Source: Streptomyces sp. NBC_00162 (GTDB taxonomy: Bacteria; Actinomycetota; Actinomycetes; Streptomycetales; Streptomycetaceae). From it: a stretch of DNA of 64,000 bases. The position numbers and the translations under genes are program-made. Positions 1 through 9,330 of this stretch are shown piece after piece. The stretch lies in the NCBI RefSeq assembly GCF_024611995.1, contig NZ_CP102509.1:124001-188000 (forward strand), read 5' to 3'. Every line of letters starts with the position of its first letter. The first letter of the stretch is position 1. The notes beneath the pieces are model-generated. The model was not told the DNA's origin. It made no database searches and saw only the letters and a program-made list of their open reading frames with translations.

Positions 1-164
1 TAATTCTTACGTGTCACGCGAATTCGTGTCCACCTATCCGTGCGATTCGCACGCGAAGCGTCCAGGACGCGCACGTACGATCGGATCAGGCGTGGGGCTG
101 CTGGAAGTGATCAGAGGTGATGCAGGGCCATCTGGAACAGCTCGGCATCCCGTACACCGGCTCC

Positions 165-501
165 GGTGCCTTCAAACCCCTGGCTCGCGCCGCCCTCACC
201 GGCCTCGTCCACGCCCGGTCCTGACCCGCCGCACCAAGACCCCGTTCACCGGCGTCTACGACGACCTCCGTGTCAACGCCCCTGCCCTGCGTGCTCTCCT
301 CACCCGATCGGCCCTGGCCGAGACGGGCCTCATCGACGCCACCGCCGTCCTGTCCTCCCTGGACCGGACGATCCACGGCTCCCCGGCCGATCTCGAGAGA
401 GCCTGCACACCCTGGTCGCCATCGAGGTGTGGCTGACGAACCGCCCCACTTCCTTCGACGCCTGGTGGGAGCCGACACCGGCCCGGGAGACCAGCCGATG
501 A
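165..501 (+). pseudogene. Lasso peptide cyclase (asparagine synthase-like), 3' remnant
   Basis: Only the C-terminal part of a lasso macrolactam synthetase survives. It is read in three frames: FKPLARAALTGLVHAR, then VLTRRTKTPFTGVYDDLR with APALRALLTRSALAETGLID, then LHTLVAIEVWL ending SFDAWWEP. The order and motifs match the end of lasso cyclases (asparagine synthase fold). The frames change near 215 and 395. The stop overlaps the next start as ATGA at 498-501, the usual coupling with the RRE/protease gene. The 5' two-thirds and any precursor gene are missing; upstream of about 170 the sequence is unrelated. Identification is by motif recognition only. Confidence 0.7.
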
Positions 502-1211
502 CCGCGCCCCGCGTTTATGTCTCACGCGGCCCCGCCGGAGCGGCCGTTCTCGACCTCGCGACCGGCCGATGGAAGGTCCTCGACCCCATCGCCGCCGATC
601 TCCTTGACTGCCAGCGGGCGTCCTCGAACGGGCTGCTGCCATCGAGGAGGCCACCGCCCGCTCGACCGCGTCCGGCGCCGACCCCGACCGGGTCCGGGCC
701 GACCTCACCCGCGTCGCCGCCGACCTCGACCGCCTCCGCGCCGGACGCCCCGTCCACCGCACCCCACCCGGGCCACCCCCGACGGTCCGCTTCGCCCCCA
801 CCGCCCGCCCCGCCTTCCGAGACTGGGCCGCCGCCTCCATCGGCCTGACCGCGCCCCTGCTGCTCCTGCGGCTCCTGCCGATCCGGCACGTCGTCACCGT
901 CGCCCTCGCCGCGGCCCGACTACCCGGCCGCCCGCGTCCACGACGCCGAAGCCGCCCTCGCCGCCGTCCGCGCCGTCGGGACCTGGTGGCCCGGCCGCGT
1001 CGCCTGCCTGGAGGAGTCCCTCGCCGTCCACCTGGCCGCTGCACTCACCGGCCGCCCGGTCCGGTGGGTCCTGGGGGCGCGGTTCGTGCCGCGCGGCGCC
1101 CACGCCTGGGTCGTCGCCGACGGGCACGTGATCGGGCAGGACGAGAACGACCGCGTCTGGCCCTACCTGCCCGTTCTCACCACCGAGCGATTCGAACGCG
1201 CGATGGACTAG
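498..1211 (+). pseudogene. Lasso RRE (PqqD-like) plus B2 leader peptidase, frameshifted
   Basis: The first ~35 codons read as an RRE/PqqD-like start (VYVSRGPAGAAVLDLATGRW, then LDPIAADLL). The reading then moves to another frame near 605 and continues as RVRADLTRVAADLDRLRAGR. It runs without a stop into the hydrophobic start of a B2 protein (AFRDWAAASIGLTAPLLLL). Near 920 it returns to the first frame for the transglutaminase-like catalytic part: VACLEES holds the expected Cys and GAHAWV the expected His. Lasso B1 and B2 are normally separate, so the apparent fusion may be a consequence of the frameshifts. In the lasso pathway these proteins bind the leader and remove it before cyclisation. 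Confidence 0.65.
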
Positions 1212-1256
1212 GGGTAGTTGCGTATCCACCCGTATGGGTGAAGCGTTGCGGGAGGT

Positions 1257-3221
1257 GTGACAGAAACACAGCCCCGCACCCCGACCGCCCCGCACCCCCG
1301 CATCCCCTTCGGGGAGCGGCTCGGCAACCGCCTCCGCCGCCGCCGACGGCCGGGCCCCGAACCGCTCACCGCGTGGACGCTCGGCAGCGAACGCCACGAG
1401 GACCACACCGACGGCCTGGTCACGATGGCCCGTACGCTGCCCCGCCTGGCCCGCATCGCCCTGGCTTTGGCCTGGCAGGCCGACCGCACTGCACTTCTGC
1501 GCCTGCTCGGCCTGCAACTCGCCGTCGGCGCGCTGACGGCCGCCGCCCTCCACCTCACCCGGACCGCGCTCGCGGCCCTGTTCGCGGCGGGCGCCCCTCT
1601 GGAGCGGCTCGACCGCGCCGAACTCGCCCTCCTGGCCCTGGCCGCCGTCGCGGCCGCCCGCTCCCTGGCCTCCGCCGGGACCGTCGCCACGACCGCCCGC
1701 CTCGGGCCCGCCGTCGACAGCCGCGCCGAACTCGCCTACCTTGAGGCCGCCACCCGCGTCCCCCTCGCCGCCTACGACGACCCCTCCTGGTGTGACCACG
1801 GGGAGGCCGCCAACCGCGCCGCCAAGGACGCCCACACGGTCCTCGGATCCCTCGTCGCTGTCACCAGTGCCGCCCTCGGCATCACCGCCGCCGCCAGCAT
1901 CCTGACCACCCTCGACCCGCTGCTGCTGCCCCTGCTGCTCCTGGCCGTCCTGCCCCGAGCCTGGGCCGCCGCCCGCGCCGCCCAAGCCACCCACCGCGGC
2001 GACCGGCACGCCGTCGGCGACCGCCGAACCCGCCACATCCTCATGTACCTCGCCGCCAGCCGCAGCACCGCCCTCGACGTCCGCGCCGGCACCATGCGGC
2101 CCTGGCTCCTCGACCAGTACCAGACCGTCAGCCGCCGCCTGGAGGACCACACCGCCCTCATCGGCGCCGACAACGCCCGCCGTCAACTCGTCGGCGACAC
2201 CCTTGCCGGCGCCGCCGCCCTCGTCGTCTACGGCGCCCTGCTGTGGCTCACCGTCCACGGCAGGATCCCCACCGCCGACGCCGCGACCGCCCTCATCGCC
2301 GTCCAGACCAGCCGCGCGCTCCTGACCGGCATGGCCACCGGCCTGACCACCACCTATCGCATGGGCCTCTACCTCAACGACTGGGCCACCTTCCTCACCG
2401 ATGCCAAGGCCCGCACGACCCTCCCGGCCGACCCCGCACCGGTTCCCGCGAACCCCGCCGTCATCCGCGCCGACCGCGTCACCTTCGCGTACGAGGGTGC
2501 TGCCACCCCCGTCCTCACCGACATCTCCCTCACCGTCCGCCGCGGGGAGATCCTCGCCATCGTCGGCCACAACGGCGCCGGCAAGTCCACCCTGGCCAAA
2601 CTTCTGGCCGGTCTCTACGCGCCCACCAGCGGCACCATCACCTGGGACACGACCGACCTCACCACTGTCGACCCCGACGAGCTCTTCTCCCGCCTCGCGA
2701 TGCTGCCCCAGGACATCGCCCGCTGGCAGGCCACCATCCGCGAGAACATCACCCTCGGCCAAGGCGACCAGAGCGATGACGCCGTTCTCGCCGCAGCCCA
2801 CGCCGGAGGCGCCACCGAGGTCATCGAATCACTCCCCGATGGCCTCGACACCCACATTCGCCCCTCCCAGTCCGGCGGCCGGGACCTCTCCGGCGGTCAA
2901 TGGCAGCGGATCGCCGCAGCCCGCGCCTACGCCCGCAAGGACGCACCCCTGCTGATCTGCGACGAACCCACCAGCGCCCTCGACCCACGAGCCGAACAGG
3001 CCGCCTACGACCGCATCCGCGAACTCGCCGCCGACCGAACCGTCATCCTCATCACCCACCGCCTCGGCTCCACCCAGCACGCCGACCGCATCATCGTCCT
3101 CGACCACGGAGGCGTCCTCGAAGAAGGCACCCACAACAGCCTCCTGGCCGCGGACGGCGAGTACGCCGCAATGTGGACCACCCAGGCCCGCGCATACAGT
3201 CCCACCCCTACCAGCGTCTGA
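1257..3221 (+). CDS. ABC transporter, fused permease-ATPase (lasso peptide exporter)
   Basis: A 654-residue half-transporter: an N-terminal membrane domain with several hydrophobic segments (residues ~70-370) and a C-terminal ATPase. Visible ATPase motifs are Walker A GHNGAGKST, signature LSGGQWQR, Walker B LLICDEPTSALD and switch ITHRLGS. It lies just downstream of the lasso cyclase and protease remnants on the same strand, the usual place of the D gene that exports the finished peptide and gives self-immunity. It is the only uninterrupted gene of that cluster. The GTG at 1257 has GGGAGG almost touching it, so an internal ATG at 1425, which fits the family N-terminus better, may be the real start. 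Confidence 0.85.
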   Translation: MTETQPRTPTAPHPRIPFGERLGNRLRRRRRPGPEPLTAWTLGSERHEDHTDGLVTMARTLPRLARIALALAWQADRTALLRLLGLQLAVGALTAAALHLTRTALAALFAAGAPLERLDRAELALLALAAVAAARSLASAGTVATTARLGPAVDSRAELAYLEAATRVPLAAYDDPSWCDHGEAANRAAKDAHTVLGSLVAVTSAALGITAAASILTTLDPLLLPLLLLAVLPRAWAAARAAQATHRGDRHAVGDRRTRHILMYLAASRSTALDVRAGTMRPWLLDQYQTVSRRLEDHTALIGADNARRQLVGDTLAGAAALVVYGALLWLTVHGRIPTADAATALIAVQTSRALLTGMATGLTTTYRMGLYLNDWATFLTDAKARTTLPADPAPVPANPAVIRADRVTFAYEGAATPVLTDISLTVRRGEILAIVGHNGAGKSTLAKLLAGLYAPTSGTITWDTTDLTTVDPDELFSRLAMLPQDIARWQATIRENITLGQGDQSDDAVLAAAHAGGATEVIESLPDGLDTHIRPSQSGGRDLSGGQWQRIAAARAYARKDAPLLICDEPTSALDPRAEQAAYDRIRELAADRTVILITHRLGSTQHADRIIVLDHGGVLEEGTHNSLLAADGEYAAMWTTQARAYSPTPTSV

Positions 3222-3556
3222 CCTTGCCACCCCGGGTCTGGGTCGAGCACGATCTGAGCCGGGCCCTGATGACCGTACGGCCGTGGCGAGTTCCGCGCGA
3301 GCCCCCGCTCCGGCGGGGGCCAACTGCCCCGTAGTCCAGGTCCCACGCCGCTACGTCTGCTGGGCACCGGGCTCATCGTCACCCAGCGCAGAAGGGCCGG
3401 ACGGCCCCTCCTGCGCGTGAATAGGCCACTGAACTCCCCCTTTGGGGCGCTGCGATACAGGTGACCGGGAACTGTGCCCGGGGCGAACAAGGGACTGCTC
3501 TCTTGGAATCGCCCCCGGCCTGGTCTGTCCGGCACCGAGCAAGGAGGCGGAACTTG
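3222..3556. other. Gene-free spacer
   Basis: This spacer lies between the exporter stop and the convergent methyltransferase stop. I see no convincing coding frame and no strong hairpin. Confidence 0.5.
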
Positions 3557-4237
3557 TCAGCCCTGCGGGCCGCGCAGCGCAAGGCCGGTCACGGAACCGC
3601 TCGGGTTCACGTCCCAGCGTTCGGCGTCCTTCCAACCCGCTCGGATCTCCTCGATTACCGCCTCCGGATATCCCGCGAATGCCTTCTCTGGCGGCTGCCT
3701 CTCCATCACCTGCACCACCAGGTAAAAGCACCCGGTGCCCGGACGCAGCCAGCCACAGACGTTCTCCAGAAACCGCTCGGGCTCCAGGTACGGCATGGTC
3801 AGGCGGCAGGCCACCACGTCGACGCTGCCCGGCTCAAGACCGGGTGGCACCGCCTCGGTGAGGAAGTCGTGGACAGCGAAGTCCAGTCGCTTGCTCCAGT
3901 GCCTGTCTCGCGCTGCCGCGATGGCGACGCTGGACCAATCGTAGCCGGTGACGGTCATGCCCGTCCGGGCCATCGCCGCGGCCAGCGTGCCCCGCCCGCA
4001 CCCCACGTCAATCGCGATCTGTCCGCGCTCGGGGCCCACGTGCCGACGGAACGAGTCCAGCTCGAACCGGGTCTGCGGCAGGGACTCCTGCGGTCGGCCG
4101 TAGAAGCGGTCCCAATAACGGATCTTGCGTCTCCCGTCTGCCGCGTCCTGCGGAATTCGGCTGCCGACACCACGGTCGAGACCTCGCTGATCCCGCGCAC
4201 CATCCGGAGAGCGGGGCTCGGATTCAGGGGTGATCAC
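3557..4237 (-). CDS. Class I SAM-dependent methyltransferase
   Basis: 226 residues. Motif I (AIDVGCGRGTLAAAMA) lies near residues 93-108, followed by GYDWSSVAIAAAR (acidic residue at the end of strand 2) and DVVACRLTMPYLEPERFL (motif III/IV region). This is the Rossmann-like SAM-binding fold; the substrate cannot be told. The family also contains small-molecule, peptide and quinone methylases. It lies between the lasso cluster and a regulatory gene with no sign of co-transcription, so a role in tailoring the lasso peptide is only a possibility. Confidence 0.8.
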   Translation of the reverse strand: MITPESEPRSPDGARDQRGLDRGVGSRIPQDAADGRRKIRYWDRFYGRPQESLPQTRFELDSFRRHVGPERGQIAIDVGCGRGTLAAAMARTGMTVTGYDWSSVAIAAARDRHWSKRLDFAVHDFLTEAVPPGLEPGSVDVVACRLTMPYLEPERFLENVCGWLRPGTGCFYLVVQVMERQPPEKAFAGYPEAVIEEIRAGWKDAERWDVNPSGSVTGLALRGPQG

Positions 4238-4389
4238 GTCGAATACCTTTCTGCGGGAGTTCGGACCGAAGAGCTGACCGGGCTCGTCACCGGTGCGGAC
4301 TCATGCGGGTGCAGTGCGTGGTCAGGCACGGCATCCTCGAGTTCGAGAACCGGTAGCGGACAGAGACGACGAACGGCATGCGGTCCGTC

Positions 4390-5151
4390 TCAGTGACGGT
4401 CACAAGCTCTTCTGGTTCGCCAGGGGCTGCCAAGAACGCACGCCGACCGGCTGGGCCTACGGTCGCGCCCGCTCTGGCGACAGCTCGGAGTACGGGCGAC
4501 AGAGCGATGGTCTTCGTGGTGGTGGAGGCCGGCCAGACGTGTGCGTCCGCACTGGCGGAACAGCCACAGCACGCCCTTACCGGGCTCGAGGGCCGGCCGC
4601 TTCAGGCAGTACGCGCACAACCGCCAATCGGCAGCCCCCTCCGTACCTCGGGGTTGGACTGGAATGACACACCAGGCGGTTCGGCTGCCCAGCGAGAAAC
4701 CCCAGCGCCCGCCCAGTTCTGCTGTGATCAGCTCTACGATCAGCAGACCTCTGCCGCTCTCCGCCTCCGGGGGGACGTCGCTCGCCTGCGGCTGTCCACG
4801 GCCCTCGTCCTTCACGAGCAGATGGAGCTGTCCTCTGGCGTACAGCTGGGTAACGGTCACGCACCGCCGCTCGCCGCTCCCCCAGCCCGCGTGCTCGACG
4901 GCGTTCGTCACCAACTCACTGACGATCGCCACCGCCGGGTCACAGAAGGCCGACAGCCCGAGGTAACGCAGCCTGGCGGCCACGATGCGCCGGATGTGCC
5001 CGACTCGCATGGCGTCGACAGCGGGTACTGGGTCGCCGGCCAAGTGGCCCTCGACCTCGAAAGAGGTCGCCATCAGGTCGACGGGGGTCCGGTGGATCGC
5101 GGCTGTCCGTCCTGCCGCCTGAGTCAGCGGCCGGGCAATCTTCTGCGCCAT
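4390..5151 (-). CDS. ATP-binding protein, anti-sigma/HATPase_c_2 type
   Basis: About 253 residues from an ATG at 5151 (a second possible start is ATG 5073). The GHKL-type ATP site is clear: N-box SELVTNAVEHAG, G1 VKDEGRGQPQ and G2 ESGRGLLIVELI. Streptomyces has dozens of such serine-kinase-like anti-sigma regulators. Most end soon after a WCVIPV-like strand; this one runs ~80 residues further with a Cys-containing tail (CAYCLKRPAL) that may be real or read-through. It is transcribed away from the regulator at 5385, and the two share an intergenic region, as is common for this family beside helix-turn-helix genes. Confidence 0.8.
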   Translation of the reverse strand: MAQKIARPLTQAAGRTAAIHRTPVDLMATSFEVEGHLAGDPVPAVDAMRVGHIRRIVAARLRYLGLSAFCDPAVAIVSELVTNAVEHAGWGSGERRCVTVTQLYARGQLHLLVKDEGRGQPQASDVPPEAESGRGLLIVELITAELGGRWGFSLGSRTAWCVIPVQPRGTEGAADWRLCAYCLKRPALEPGKGVLWLFRQCGRTRLAGLHHHEDHRSVARTPSCRQSGRDRRPSRSACVLGSPWRTRRACDRH

Positions 5152-5384
5152 GACCTGAAACCTGTCCGATTGGTAGGGAGCACGGGTGCGGCAGAGGGCT
5201 TCGCCTTGATGGCGCGGTCTGTCCCCTCGACTGGCGCCCGTGCGCGGCTCATCGAGCCATAGCAAGAGGTAACGCCCAACTTCACACAGAGGACAGGCAA
5301 TTCCGCGTGGGAATGCCCGCACAGAACCGGTAATTTTTACCTTCGAGGAGTCACTGAACGGATCGAGGCAGTTACGGTGTGCCT

Positions 5385-6686
5385 ATGACGGAGAACGTCC
5401 TCCTCGCGTCGTACATGGAAGCCGCGGGACTCAAACAAGCCGAGCTGGCACAGCGGTTGAACGCCCACATTGAGTGCCTCACGAACAAGCCTGGATCGCT
5501 GCAAGACCGGCACATCCGGAACTGGCTGACCGGAAAAACTCGCTGGCCACAGGAGAGACAGCGCAGGGCGCTGGAGGCAGAATTCGAGGTCAGCGCCGAG
5601 CAGCTCGGGTTCATCCGACCAGCACGACACGACAGAACTGAGGGCCCGGCGACACCACCAGCACAACCGGAGGATCCAGTGGAGCGACGTGGCTTCACCA
5701 CGGCGGCTGTCGGGATCGCGGCTCTTGCGCTGCTGCCCGTACCCGCGGCGGCATCACGTCCGCGCGTCGGTATGAGGAACTTGAACGAGTTGGAATTGGC
5801 GTTCAATCAACTCGTCGCGGCAGACAACCTCGCCGGTGGCACGGTCAAGCTTGAGACTCGCGCTCTCGCTTTCGCCCATCACGCCATGGAACGCCTGGCG
5901 GTCGGCACCATGAGTGAGCGGGTGAAGGACCGGCTCTACTTCTTGGCAGCGGCGTTCACCGGGACGGCGCTGTGGGCAGCGGTCGACGATCACGCACCCG
6001 GCCGAGCCAAGGGCCATCTTGAGCGGGCACTCCACCTCGCCAGGCTGTCTCGGAATCCGGAGATCGAACTCCGCCTATGGGGACATGCCGCGCTTCTCGC
6101 AGCGCAGCGACCGGGTGGCCTGCGGGAGGCCATGGACGCCGCGCAGGTCGCCCGACGCTCGACTGCCTGCCGCCGAGATCCGCTTCTTGGCTCCTTCGCG
6201 TCTGCTCGCCTCGCTGGCGTGCAAGCCCAATCCGGTGACCACCAGGGTTCCCTTCGCTCTCTGGAGCACGCGCGCACAGCCTTCGACCGAGCAGACCCTG
6301 GCGCGCAGCGGCCGGCGTGGATCGGCTTCTACGACACCGCGGAGCTGGATGGCCTCTCCGCCCTCGTGATGGCACGCATCGGCCGCCACGCAGAGGCGGA
6401 GGCGTACCTTCACCGCACTCTTGGGGGACTCCGCACGGGCTACGTCCGCAATCGCAGGTACTACACACTCAATCTTGCCCTGGCTCAGCTCCACCAAGGA
6501 GAGGCCGACCAAGCGTGTGCGACGGCTCTGGGTGTTCTCCCCGAGCAGGCCAGTGATTCACTGACCGGACGCACGGGCCGCCTGCTGGACAGGTTCGACA
6601 AGGACCTTGTCAAGGTGGCCCCGCGCTCGCACTGCACGTCCGACTGGACGGCCCGTTATCTGACGAACAGGGGACAACGACCGTGA
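5385..6686 (+). CDS. Helix-turn-helix regulator with TPR-like C-terminus
   Basis: About 433 residues (GTG 5379 is also possible). Residues ~1-75 look like an HTH module (LKQAELAQRLN, then RHIRNWLTGKTRWP). A linker with a hydrophobic stretch around VERRGFTTAAVGIAALALL follows, then ~300 residues of helical repeat with alternating Ala/Leu/Arg helices like the TPR part of Streptomyces XRE regulators. The stop overlaps the start of the GNAT gene as GTGA, so the two are translationally coupled. The same pair occurs again at 22846-24679 in this window, which argues that they work together. Target genes and signal are unknown. Confidence 0.75.
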   Translation: MTENVLLASYMEAAGLKQAELAQRLNAHIECLTNKPGSLQDRHIRNWLTGKTRWPQERQRRALEAEFEVSAEQLGFIRPARHDRTEGPATPPAQPEDPVERRGFTTAAVGIAALALLPVPAAASRPRVGMRNLNELELAFNQLVAADNLAGGTVKLETRALAFAHHAMERLAVGTMSERVKDRLYFLAAAFTGTALWAAVDDHAPGRAKGHLERALHLARLSRNPEIELRLWGHAALLAAQRPGGLREAMDAAQVARRSTACRRDPLLGSFASARLAGVQAQSGDHQGSLRSLEHARTAFDRADPGAQRPAWIGFYDTAELDGLSALVMARIGRHAEAEAYLHRTLGGLRTGYVRNRRYYTLNLALAQLHQGEADQACATALGVLPEQASDSLTGRTGRLLDRFDKDLVKVAPRSHCTSDWTARYLTNRGQRP

Positions 6687-7240
6687 CCGTCGTGTTCAGC
6701 CAGGCCACCGCCGAGCACCTGCCCGCTATCCGTGAGGAGATCCTGAGCATTCACCAGGAGGTCCGGCACAGGGACTTCAGCCTGACCACTGACTTCCAGT
6801 CCGTTGAGCGATTCGACGAGCGTCTCAGCGCATACTCGTCGCGGCCGGGCTGGACTGCCGTGATCGGCCACGAGGACGGAGAGGCTGTCGGGTTTTGCTT
6901 CGGGGTTCCCCTCGGGCCCGAGACGAAGTGGTGGTCGACGATGACCGAACCCCTGCCCGGAGAGTTCACAAGGGAGGATGGTCAGCGGACTGTCGCCCTC
7001 AATGAGATCGTCGTCCGCAAGCCGTGGCGCGGAAGCGGCGTCGCCTGGCAGCTTCATGAGGCCTGGCTGGCTCCCAGGACCGAGCAACGCGTAACGCTGC
7101 TGGTGAATCCCGCCTCAGGCAACGGTGCCGTCCAGGCCGTGTACGAGGCATGGGGCTACCGCACAGTCGGCCTTCAGCAGCCCTTCCCCGACTCCCCAAA
7201 GTACGCCGCGATGATCCGCCCCCTCCGTCAGCAGCCGTGA
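6683..7240 (+). CDS. GNAT N-acetyltransferase
   Basis: 185 residues, starting with a GTG that overlaps the regulator stop. It shows the GNAT core: GFCFGVPLG (strand 4), then FTREDGQRTVALNEIVVRK leading into the acetyl-CoA loop region PWRGSGVAWQLHEAW (Q/RxxGxG/A-like), and YEAWGYRTVG near the end. The paralogue at 24125 shares FTREDGQRT. The acetyl acceptor is unknown. Tight coupling to a TPR regulator suggests it acts on a signal or product sensed by that regulator; that is inference. Confidence 0.85.
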   Translation: MTVVFSQATAEHLPAIREEILSIHQEVRHRDFSLTTDFQSVERFDERLSAYSSRPGWTAVIGHEDGEAVGFCFGVPLGPETKWWSTMTEPLPGEFTREDGQRTVALNEIVVRKPWRGSGVAWQLHEAWLAPRTEQRVTLLVNPASGNGAVQAVYEAWGYRTVGLQQPFPDSPKYAAMIRPLRQQP

Positions 7241-7331
7241 TCAGGGCCAGCCGTCACCGTTCGTACGTAACCGACCTTGCTCGACCGGAGAGGGGCTACT
7301 GGACGACGAGAGAGGGGCATGACGCCATAGC

Positions 7332-7712
7332 GTGGACCCGTTGGCGGCGAACGGAGATCCGGTGGCCTCGATACGGTGCATCTTCTGTGCAGACCCGATC
7401 ACGTCGGCCGAACGGTATGCGGTGATCACCTCGCAAGGGCACCGCGCACACGCGCAGTGCGCGGGCACCGAGCACACCATCATCACCCCACCGCCCGCGC
7501 CTGTCCGGCCTACGCCGCTCCCCAACATCGACCGCGAGTTCTGGGTCCTCTGCGAAGAGCGGATCTCGCCCCAACTGATCACCCGGTCCAACCTCGGCCA
7601 CCCACTGCACACCCGGTGCCACCGCGTCTGGAAGGGGTATACACGCGACCCGGAGAAAGCAGCCGAGCACAGGCGAACGATCGACGAGAGGAAGCAGAAG
7701 CGTCGAGGGTGA
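7332..7712 (+). CDS. Hypothetical protein with Cys/His metal-binding pattern
   Basis: About 126 residues; starts at GTG 7332 or 7362. It has an N-terminal CIFCADPI pair, HRAHAQC, and a second HTRCH cluster, spaced like a zinc-binding fold. The tail is strongly basic (ERKQKRRG). I do not recognise the family. Small Cys-pair proteins of this kind are common on Streptomyces mobile DNA. No operon partner is obvious. Confidence 0.6.
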   Translation: MDPLAANGDPVASIRCIFCADPITSAERYAVITSQGHRAHAQCAGTEHTIITPPPAPVRPTPLPNIDREFWVLCEERISPQLITRSNLGHPLHTRCHRVWKGYTRDPEKAAEHRRTIDERKQKRRG

Positions 7713-7829
7713 GTCGCTTACCCGCGCTCAGCCGGCCAGGTACAACGCTCAGCGGCTTCCCAATGGAGAAGTCAAGCCTCGGCGCTCTGTGGGGACGCGT
7801 AGGCCCATGCCCTTGGGGGCTGAGGTTGA

Positions 7830-8318
7830 TCAGCGGGTCGGGATCGAAGCGAGACCAAGCTCCCACTGGTCAGCCGCTTCAAGGAGTGCAGCCGTATCCA
7901 GCCGTACCTCCACGACAAACTGGTAGACATCTGCTCCGTTGTCGCCCTGCTGCCACGGGGGTGCCGCTTCCAAGGACAGGTGGACCCGAAGCACCACCCA
8001 ACCCTCGGTTCGGTCGGCGAGGCTGAAGGCCAAGACTGGCTCGATGAACCACGTGTCCGGGGACAGCTCACCTTCGGCACCGAGCCCGGTCACAGCCACC
8101 TTCCCCGCTGCCGCCGCGCGTAGCCACACTGCTACTTCACGTGCTTCACCGGTCAGCAGGCACGGATCGGCAAAGGACCAGGTGCCCTCGGAGGTTGCCA
8201 CCGAGCCACTGATGACCAGCCAGTTGTCGTCGTACGGGTTGGCCCCGGCTCGGGGGAATTGATAGCCCAGCGGGCGGAGCTCGACACGGTTTGCGGGATC
8301 GTTCAAAAGCACTGACAC
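7830..8318 (-). CDS. WapI-family immunity protein
   Basis: About 162 residues from a GTG at 8318. The pattern [14 protein letters not shown], then [20 protein letters not shown], ..EPVLAFSL and [13 protein letters not shown] matches the WapI-like immunity family, known in Bacillus as protection against the WapA contact-dependent toxin and widely used in polymorphic toxin loci. No toxin gene lies beside it, so it is an orphan or a remnant of a toxin array. Coding similarity begins almost at the GTG; there is no strong ribosome site. Confidence 0.7.
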   Translation of the reverse strand: MSVLLNDPANRVELRPLGYQFPRAGANPYDDNWLVISGSVATSEGTWSFADPCLLTGEAREVAVWLRAAAAGKVAVTGLGAEGELSPDTWFIEPVLAFSLADRTEGWVVLRVHLSLEAAPPWQQGDNGADVYQFVVEVRLDTAALLEAADQWELGLASIPTR

Positions 8319-8321
8319 ACA

Positions 8322-8567
8322 ATGCCACGGGCTGTCCCGGAGCTGTTCAGTGCGGGTCCGATAAGCAGAGTGGTGCCGTGGCAGCTCAACGGCGCCGATC
8401 TCGCCGCCGTGGCCACCGAATGGCCCGAATGTCAGCAGGCCAGCCCCCAAGCCCTTGTCGACCGTCCCGCCGACCCTCTGCTCGTCTACTGCCGCACCAC
8501 CCTCGACCCCGAGCCCTGGCGCGCGACGGGCTGGACCGTCCACCAGCTCGGACGACCCGGGAAGTAG
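8322..8567 (+). CDS. Short hypothetical ORF, possibly a C-terminal fragment
   Basis: The frame reads [20 protein letters not shown], then [20 protein letters not shown] and [12 protein letters not shown]. Its composition looks like real protein, but I do not recognise it. It starts immediately beside the divergent immunity gene, so it may be the tail of a longer gene cut at this point. Confidence 0.35.
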   Translation: MPRAVPELFSAGPISRVVPWQLNGADLAAVATEWPECQQASPQALVDRPADPLLVYCRTTLDPEPWRATGWTVHQLGRPGK

Positions 8568-9189
8568 AACCGGGGCATGAGCACTGCCCGCACGGGGGCT
8601 GTGGCCCGCCGCCCGTGGCGGCGATGCCCGCGAGCGCTGAGCGCGCAACATTCCACGGGAGGGCGGTGGTGCGCCCCCTTAGGCACCCTGGAAGTCGCAC
8701 ACGCTGACGGTCGTGGCGAGATTCATCCGATCGTGTGAAGTTATCCGTTTGGCTGGACTCGCACCCTCGGATGACGGCACCGACGCTCCGTAAAGAGTGC
8801 AGGTCAGGAGTGTTTTGTAGTGGCCTGGGCGGCTCTCGGTCGGGTTCCGTGGTGTACGCAGGTACGGACGTGCCATCGGCTCCGCATATGCCGATTTCAT
8901 CTTGTGTACGCACGCCGCTATTTGCGACCGAGAAGTCCTGGCGCGCGCGGAGCGCGCGACGGCGCATTGGCGTGACTGCCGGTCCGCTGAGCGGCACGTC
9001 AGCGGCTGGCCTGCGAAGGCTCAGACCATATGACGTTTAGTCATCAACCTTTTGCAGAACGGAGTTGGCGTTCAGAGTCTTTCGGGGCCGGAAGTCGCTC
9101 CAGCCGGGGGCCGGTAGCATCATCGGCGTGGCCCCTCTCCAGGTCATCGGCTCCCCGACGGCGGGGGTGCCACCCCCGGGGAGGAGGTG
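8568..9189. other. Gene-free stretch
   Basis: No convincing reading frame. A short hairpin (GGGGGT GCC ACCCCC, around 9165-9180) sits just before the ribosome site of the small ORF at 9190. Confidence 0.45.
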
Positions 9190-9327
9190 ATGGCGTTGGA
9201 AACCGACCCCCCTGAGAAGGGCGGTCGGATGAGGCGACTCTCGAAGATCGGCAAGCCGATCCTCACCTGGCTCGTGTTCCAGGTTCTTGCGTCTTTGTGG
9301 CGCAGGTTCTTCGACGGAACTCAGTAG
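9190..9327 (+). CDS. 45-residue small protein with hydrophobic segment
   Basis: It starts MALETDPPEKGG and contains ILTWLVFQVLASLWRRFF, a short hydrophobic/amphipathic helix with a basic end. A GAGGAGG ribosome site lies directly upstream, preceded by a GC hairpin. The stop at 9325 is followed after three bases by a near-perfect terminator hairpin. This isolated, well-framed unit suggests a real small gene, perhaps a membrane-active peptide or toxin-like protein. No homologue is recognised. Confidence 0.5.
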   Translation: MALETDPPEKGGRMRRLSKIGKPILTWLVFQVLASLWRRFFDGTQ

Positions 9328-9330
9328 CTG

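Noticed and set aside
894..2801. Long reverse-strand open frame opposite the lasso region and exporter
   Set aside because: It is a Gly/Glu/Val-rich antisense shadow caused by high GC. The exporter on the plus strand has all ABC motifs.
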